Source: Hirundichthys speculiger
Taxonomy: Eukaryota; Chordata; Actinopteri; Beloniformes; Exocoetidae
Direction of reading: 5' to 3'
Assembly (NCBI GenBank): GCA_018398805.1
Contig: JAGFBZ010000012.1
Span: 1,890,001-1,954,000 of the forward strand
DNA: 64,000 bases
The stretch's first letter is position 1. Each line of letters opens with the position of its first letter. Under the pieces are notes generated by a model. The model worked only from the letters and a program-made list of their open reading frames with translations, searched no databases and had not been told where the DNA came from. Below, one piece after another: positions 59,517-64,000 of this stretch. Both the position numbers and the translations under genes were made by a program.

Positions 59517-60892
59517 TCCTTTATTATTTTAAAAATACCACGGCCCTCTGTGCCGTTCCCTCTGCTGACACACTGACAGGGTAACGGTTGACTGGAAGCT
59601 GTGAGAAAACACTTCAGAGGGTTTTAAAAGGGTTTTGAACCATGTCAGAGAGGACGTTCAGCTTAGAGGGTGAAAAGTGCATTTCTTAGGTTTAGACACG
59701 TCAAAGTTCAAACCGTGACAGACTGAAGCTTGTAGACGTCTCTGATTCATCTGTGGTTGATCAAAGGGAGGAAAATAATCCATAATGTTGGTTCAAAGGA
59801 AATAAAGGGAGGTTCGCTAATTTAAATTCAGACTTTGCTGTGATGTGTTCCTCAGTTGGTGGTCGACTTTCGTGAGGTTGTAAAATTAATACACTGGGAA
59901 TACACTGATGCACATCTCTGTCAAACATAACTACGCAGCTTGGTAGATTTGTTCTTCTTTGTCTTCGTGTTTCCTGCTGCTGCTTCTTCTTCATCAGTTT
60001 TCCAGTTGGGTAGATAGTTTGCTGCAGTGTCTGTAAAAATGACTGAAGCTCCACATTAGTCAGCAGTCAACTCACGTATGATCTACTGTTAGCGAGTCTG
60101 AGCTACGTAGAGGAAGCTCAGCGCTAAAAGCTACAGCGCTGCAGAAAAGGGCCCACATCGCCATCTGGTGTTTGGAGTGACAGTAACGTTAAAGCATAGG
60201 TCAGGATTTAGTCGTGAGCAAAGCAATTGCTACAGTTATTACCAGTAATTAAAAAAAAAAAAAAAAAAAGAAACTAGATGGGGGATCAAGGGGGCTATGA
60301 CAAAACAAGCAGCGCTTCAACAACAGCAGAAAATCATGAGTGAAGTAAGGTATTACGGTTCTACGGTCAGTCGTTTGTGTGTTACAGCTACACAGAAACT
60401 TAACTTGAGTTTTAAAATAAAACATTTAATTGTTTGAATTTCAATTATTAATTATTCTGAGACAGGCAAGACATTGGACAGACATACAGCCAATCAGAAA
60501 AACAAGGCGGGTGACAGGCGGAGCAGCAACCAGAGTAGAGTCAGCGCTAGTAGGAGTAGGAACGCTGGTGAACAGACCTCGTTGATCCGAGGTGTCCATG
60601 GTAGTTCTGAAACCATCTTGGAGGTTTTGAACAGCAGCTCTTGGACACTCAAGTATGAGCGCTTACATATAAGCTGTCTCTGTCCCACTGCGACTGGTTC
60701 AGTACATCCTGTACTGGTGGAAATGTGACTGGGAGGTGGAGGACGTGGTATTGGTGCATATCCTCTACCACCTTCATGGTTCCCACAGTAATACAACACA
60801 GACTAGAGTTTGTTTGACTGTAACTGCAGCGTAAAAGCAACAGCTTGGAAGTTTAATGTATTTCCTCACTGACAATTAACATCACAAGTTGT
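59517..60892. other. Intron-like DNA, nothing recognised
   Basis: No exon or transposon boundary supported. An A run of about 17 lies at 60251-60268. Confidence 0.35.
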
Positions 60893-63126
60893 TACAGTAT
60901 TTTCAGGAGTATAAGTCGCACTGAAGTATTTGTCGCATCTGTCAAGAAATACGACGTGAAGAGGAAAAAAACCCTATATAAGTGTCTTTGGGCAATAAAA
61001 GCTGGTGATAATAAGATTGTTGATGAGCCCTTACTAGCAGCAGCTGTTAAAGGTCCATCTGTGGACTAGTCCCTCCATCTGTAGACTAGTCCCTCCAGCT
61101 GTGGACTAGTCCGTCCAGCTGTGGACTAGTCCCTCCAGCTGTGGACTTATTGCTCCATCCGTGGACTCGTTCCTCCATCTGTGGACTCGTCCCTCCATCT
61201 GTGGACTCGTTCCTTCATCTGTGGACTCGTCCCTCCATCTGTGGACTCGTCCCTCCATCTGTGGACTCGTTCCTTCATCTGTGGACTCTTTCCTCCATCC
61301 GTGGACTCGTTCCTCCGTCTGTGGACTCGTTCCTCCGTCTGTGGACTCATTCCTCCATCTGTGGACTCGTTCCTCCATCTAAGGACTCATTCCTCCATCT
61401 GTGGACTCGTTCCTCCATCCATGGACTCGTTCCTCCATCTGTGGACTCGTTCCTCCATCTGTGGACTCTTTCCTCCATCTGAGGACTCTTTCCTCCATCT
61501 GAGGACTCATTCCTCCATCTGTGGACTCGTTCCTCCATCCATGGACTCGTTCCCTCCATCTGTGGACTCGTTCCTCTATCTGTGGACTCATTCCTCCATC
61601 TATGGACTCATTCCTCCGTCTGTGGACTCGTTCCTCTATCTGTGGACTCGTTCCTCCATCTGTGGACTCGTTCCTCCATCTGTGGACTCGTTCCTCTATC
61701 TGTGGACTCGTTCCTTCATCTGTGGACTCATTCCTCCATCTGAGGACTCGTTCCTCCATTTGTGGACTCGTTCCTCATCTGTGGACTCGTTCCTCTCCAT
61801 CTGTGGACTCGTTTCCTTCATCTGTGGACTCGTTCCTCCATCTGTGGACTCGTTCCTGCATCTGTGGACTCATTCCTCCATCTGTGGACTCGTTCCTCCA
61901 TTTGTGGACTCGTTCCTTCATCTGTGGACTCGTTCCTCCATCTGTGGACTCGTTCCTTCATCTGTGGACTCGTTCCTCCATCTGTGGACTCGTTCCTCCA
62001 TCTGTGGACTCGTTCCTCCATCTGAGGACTCGTTCCTCCATTTGTGGACTCGTTCCTCCATCTGTGGACTCGTTCCTTCTTCCATCTGTGGACTCGTTCC
62101 TCCATCTGTGGACTCATTCCTCCATCTGAGGACTCGTTCCTTCATCTGTGGACTCGTTCCTCCATCTGTGGACTCGTTCCTCCATCTGTGGACTCATTCC
62201 TCCATCTGAGGACTCGTTCCTCCATTTGTGGACTCGTTCCTTCATCTGTGGACTCGTTCCTCCATCTGTGGACTCGTTCCTCCATCTGTGGACTCATTCC
62301 TCCATCTGAGGACTCGTTCCTCCATTTGTGGACTCGTTCCTCCATCTGTGGACTCGTTCCTCCATCTGAGGACTCGTTCCTCCATTTGTGGACTCGTTCC
62401 TCCATCTGTGGACTCGTTCCTCCATCTGTGGACTTGTTCCTCCATCTGAGGACTCGTTCCTCCATTTGTGGACTCGTTCCTTCATCTAAGGACTCGTTCC
62501 TCCATTTGTGGACTCGTTCCTCCATCTGTGGACTCATTCCTCCATCTGTGGACTCGTTCCTCCATTTGTGGACTCATTCCTCCATCTGAGGACTCGTTCC
62601 TCCATCTGTGGACTCATTCCTCCATTTGTGGACTCGTTCCTCCATCTGTGGACTCGTTCCTCCATTTGTGGACTCGTTCCTCCATCTGTGGACTCGTACC
62701 TCCATCTGTGGACTCGTTCCTTCATCTGTGGACTCGTTGCTCTATCGAGTCCACAGATTGGTCCTCTGATTGGTTCATAGCTGTCAGAGGTTCCTCTGCT
62801 TTTCTTCAGTCTCTGACTAGTTTCACTCCAAACTCTCTGCTGCTTCATTACTGTTTTCAGCTGTGGATTTTATCATCTTCACTTTAAATTCTGCAGAAGA
62901 GCTTTGTCTTTTTGGTGTCATATCTGTGTTTTCTTAGTCTTTATGGTTTACCCTTGTCATTTTTTCAGTGTTCAGTTGTCACGAGTGTAGACAGTATCCT
63001 ATTGTTGTCATGGATACATAGAGGATATTTTTGATATAAGTTGGTTTCGAAATATAAGTTGCAGAACCAGACAAACTACTAAAAAAAAAAAAAACTTATA
63101 GACTTATAGTCTGGGAAATACGGTCA
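60893..63126. mobile_element. MITE with 'TATAAGTCGCA' ends, inflated by a minisatellite
   Basis: Left ACAGTATTTTCAGGAGTATA then AGTCGCA; right GACTTATAGTCTGGGAAATA then CGGT, which reversed reads ACCGTATTTCCCAGACTATA. These are the usual ends of a very common fish DNA element (CCGTATTTYCC...ACTATAAGTCGCA). Most of the interior is now the 20-bp array. Confidence 0.62.
61058..62747 (+). repeat. 20-bp minisatellite array, about 1.7 kb
   Basis: Tandem units close to TCTGTGGACTCGTTCCTCCA, about 84 copies, with GAGGACTC, TTCATC and CTCATT variants. Twenty is not a multiple of three, so each frame cycles through all three readings every 60 bases. Because none of these makes a stop, both strands are open for hundreds of codons (plus strand SICGLVPPSVDSFLHLWTRS, minus strand ERVHRWRNESTDGGTSPQM). 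There is no start context, splice signal or known domain; treat as noncoding. At the right edge (62745-62757) a short inverted unit copy, GAGTCCACAGAT, follows. Confidence 0.95.
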
Positions 63127-64000
63127 TTCAACAGGGAATTCTAGTCAAAATGAATGAAGCGTTTTCAGTTTATGTATAAATAAATATTAATGTGACATCA
63201 ACACTCCTGTCTGAGGATATCTAAATGCTTTCAGCTTGATTTTTATCTGAGATGTGATCCCAAAAAGAATCACTGAAGGATTCTGCAGACAGTAATCTAA
63301 AACTCAGGCTTGAGGCTCACAAGTAACGACACCCACCTTCGTCTTTCTGAAAATCCTGACTTTTGACTTTGCTCATTTCACTCTGTTGTTGACCCGACTG
63401 ATCAGACGTCTGGTTTCAGAGTCCAGTTGAAAGTTTGGTGTTCATTGTTATCGTTTGATGAGGATAAAGAGCAGAATGACGTCTCAGGCAGCTCGTCTAT
63501 GAGAAAAGTTCAGTTCTGGATTTTTTCCTTTTTGACTGGCTCCTCCTGGTGGTTGATGTTGGCTACTGCAGCAAAAAGTTATTGTTTGGTTCCATCCAGA
63601 GTCTTTTCTCGTTCCTGATATGCACTTGATCCAAATAAATAAGGCCTAGTTTATTTGGGGAGAATTAAAACAACGTGTCTTCATTTGTTGCCACCTCAGT
63701 GAATGATGTGCTGAAATGTAGCAATAAATATATACATCTATAAAGTCTTTCCTTTCAAATTTACACATTTATAAAGTCATAAATTCTGACACCCCTTCCC
63801 ACCCCCGGCCCCCATAATTTAAAATTGAAAATTTGTTTTCTTGCCAGTGTGATTTTTTATTTTTTTTAAAAGGTCAGACGTTCTGAATTGTCACTTGCAA
63901 ATTTAGCAGAGTTCATAGTCAGAATAATTTTTTTGTTTTTCATTAAATTTTACCCACCATGCAATTATTTTTTTCAGTCAAATGATCCTCACACACTAAT
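63127..64000. other. Intron-like DNA at window end, nothing recognised
   Basis: AT-rich sequence with T runs; no exon, repeat boundary or regulatory cluster supported. Confidence 0.35.

Noticed and set aside
61181..62209. A 342-codon frame rich in SICGLVPPSVDSF as a repeat protein
   Set aside because: The 20-bp minisatellite is open in many frames on both strands; no start context, splice signals or known domain.

Overview
This window is nuclear DNA of a ray-finned (teleost) fish. It holds one long multi-exon gene with GT-AG introns, surrounded by fish-type hAT, Tc1-like, pogo-like and non-LTR repeats and by minisatellites. No prokaryotic gene, operon, CRISPR array or recognisable RNA gene was seen.

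The backbone is a plus-strand gene recognised as ccdc141 (CCDC141/CAMDI, a coiled-coil, spectrin-like protein). The start ([11 protein letters not shown]...), many internal blocks, the DISLPPL block, the C-terminal Ig-like domain and the terminal membrane anchor match the vertebrate protein as remembered. I place 27 coding exons between 7043 and 45507, about 2,215 residues once eight apparent one-base indels are allowed for. Seven are +1 and one is -1, mostly in or beside short homopolymers. Each is demanded by splice phase, reading frame or homology. They look like sequence/assembly errors, but recent gene decay cannot be excluded from the sequence alone. Exon 7 (about 410 codons of degenerate Ser/Arg/Glu-rich repeats) has no counterpart I recognise in the human protein.

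Layout: 1-5.5 kb is repeat-rich flank, with a 5'-truncated L1-like insertion (16-bp target duplication) and a 3' LINE end split by a hAT MITE. 5.5-7.2 kb is the probable 5' UTR region and first coding exon. 7.2-38.4 kb carries exons 1-26 with transposon-filled introns. 38.4-45.2 kb is one large intron, splitting the Ig domain, that contains an approximately 3.5-kb array of an 18-bp minisatellite. 45.2-45.5 kb is the last exon. 45.5-55.5 kb is intergenic and dense in non-autonomous hAT and TIR elements. At 55.5-56.3 kb a TATA-box promoter, a noncoding-type first exon with a strong donor, and two perfect MEF2 consensus sites suggest the 5' end of the next gene. Because CCDC141 lies directly upstream of titin (TTN) on the same strand in vertebrates, this is most simply the ttn promoter and exon 1, although no titin coding exon lies in the window. 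56.3-64 kb is repeat-rich intron-like DNA with a 20-bp minisatellite (about 1.7 kb) inside the arms of a MITE.

Most DNA elements can be delimited exactly by 8-bp target duplications, including two nested insertions. Three element families occur as inverted pairs flanking large parts of the locus. I found no convincing novel biological system. The most useful observations are the frameshift cluster, the fish-specific exon, the tandem arrays open in many frames, and the inferred titin promoter.
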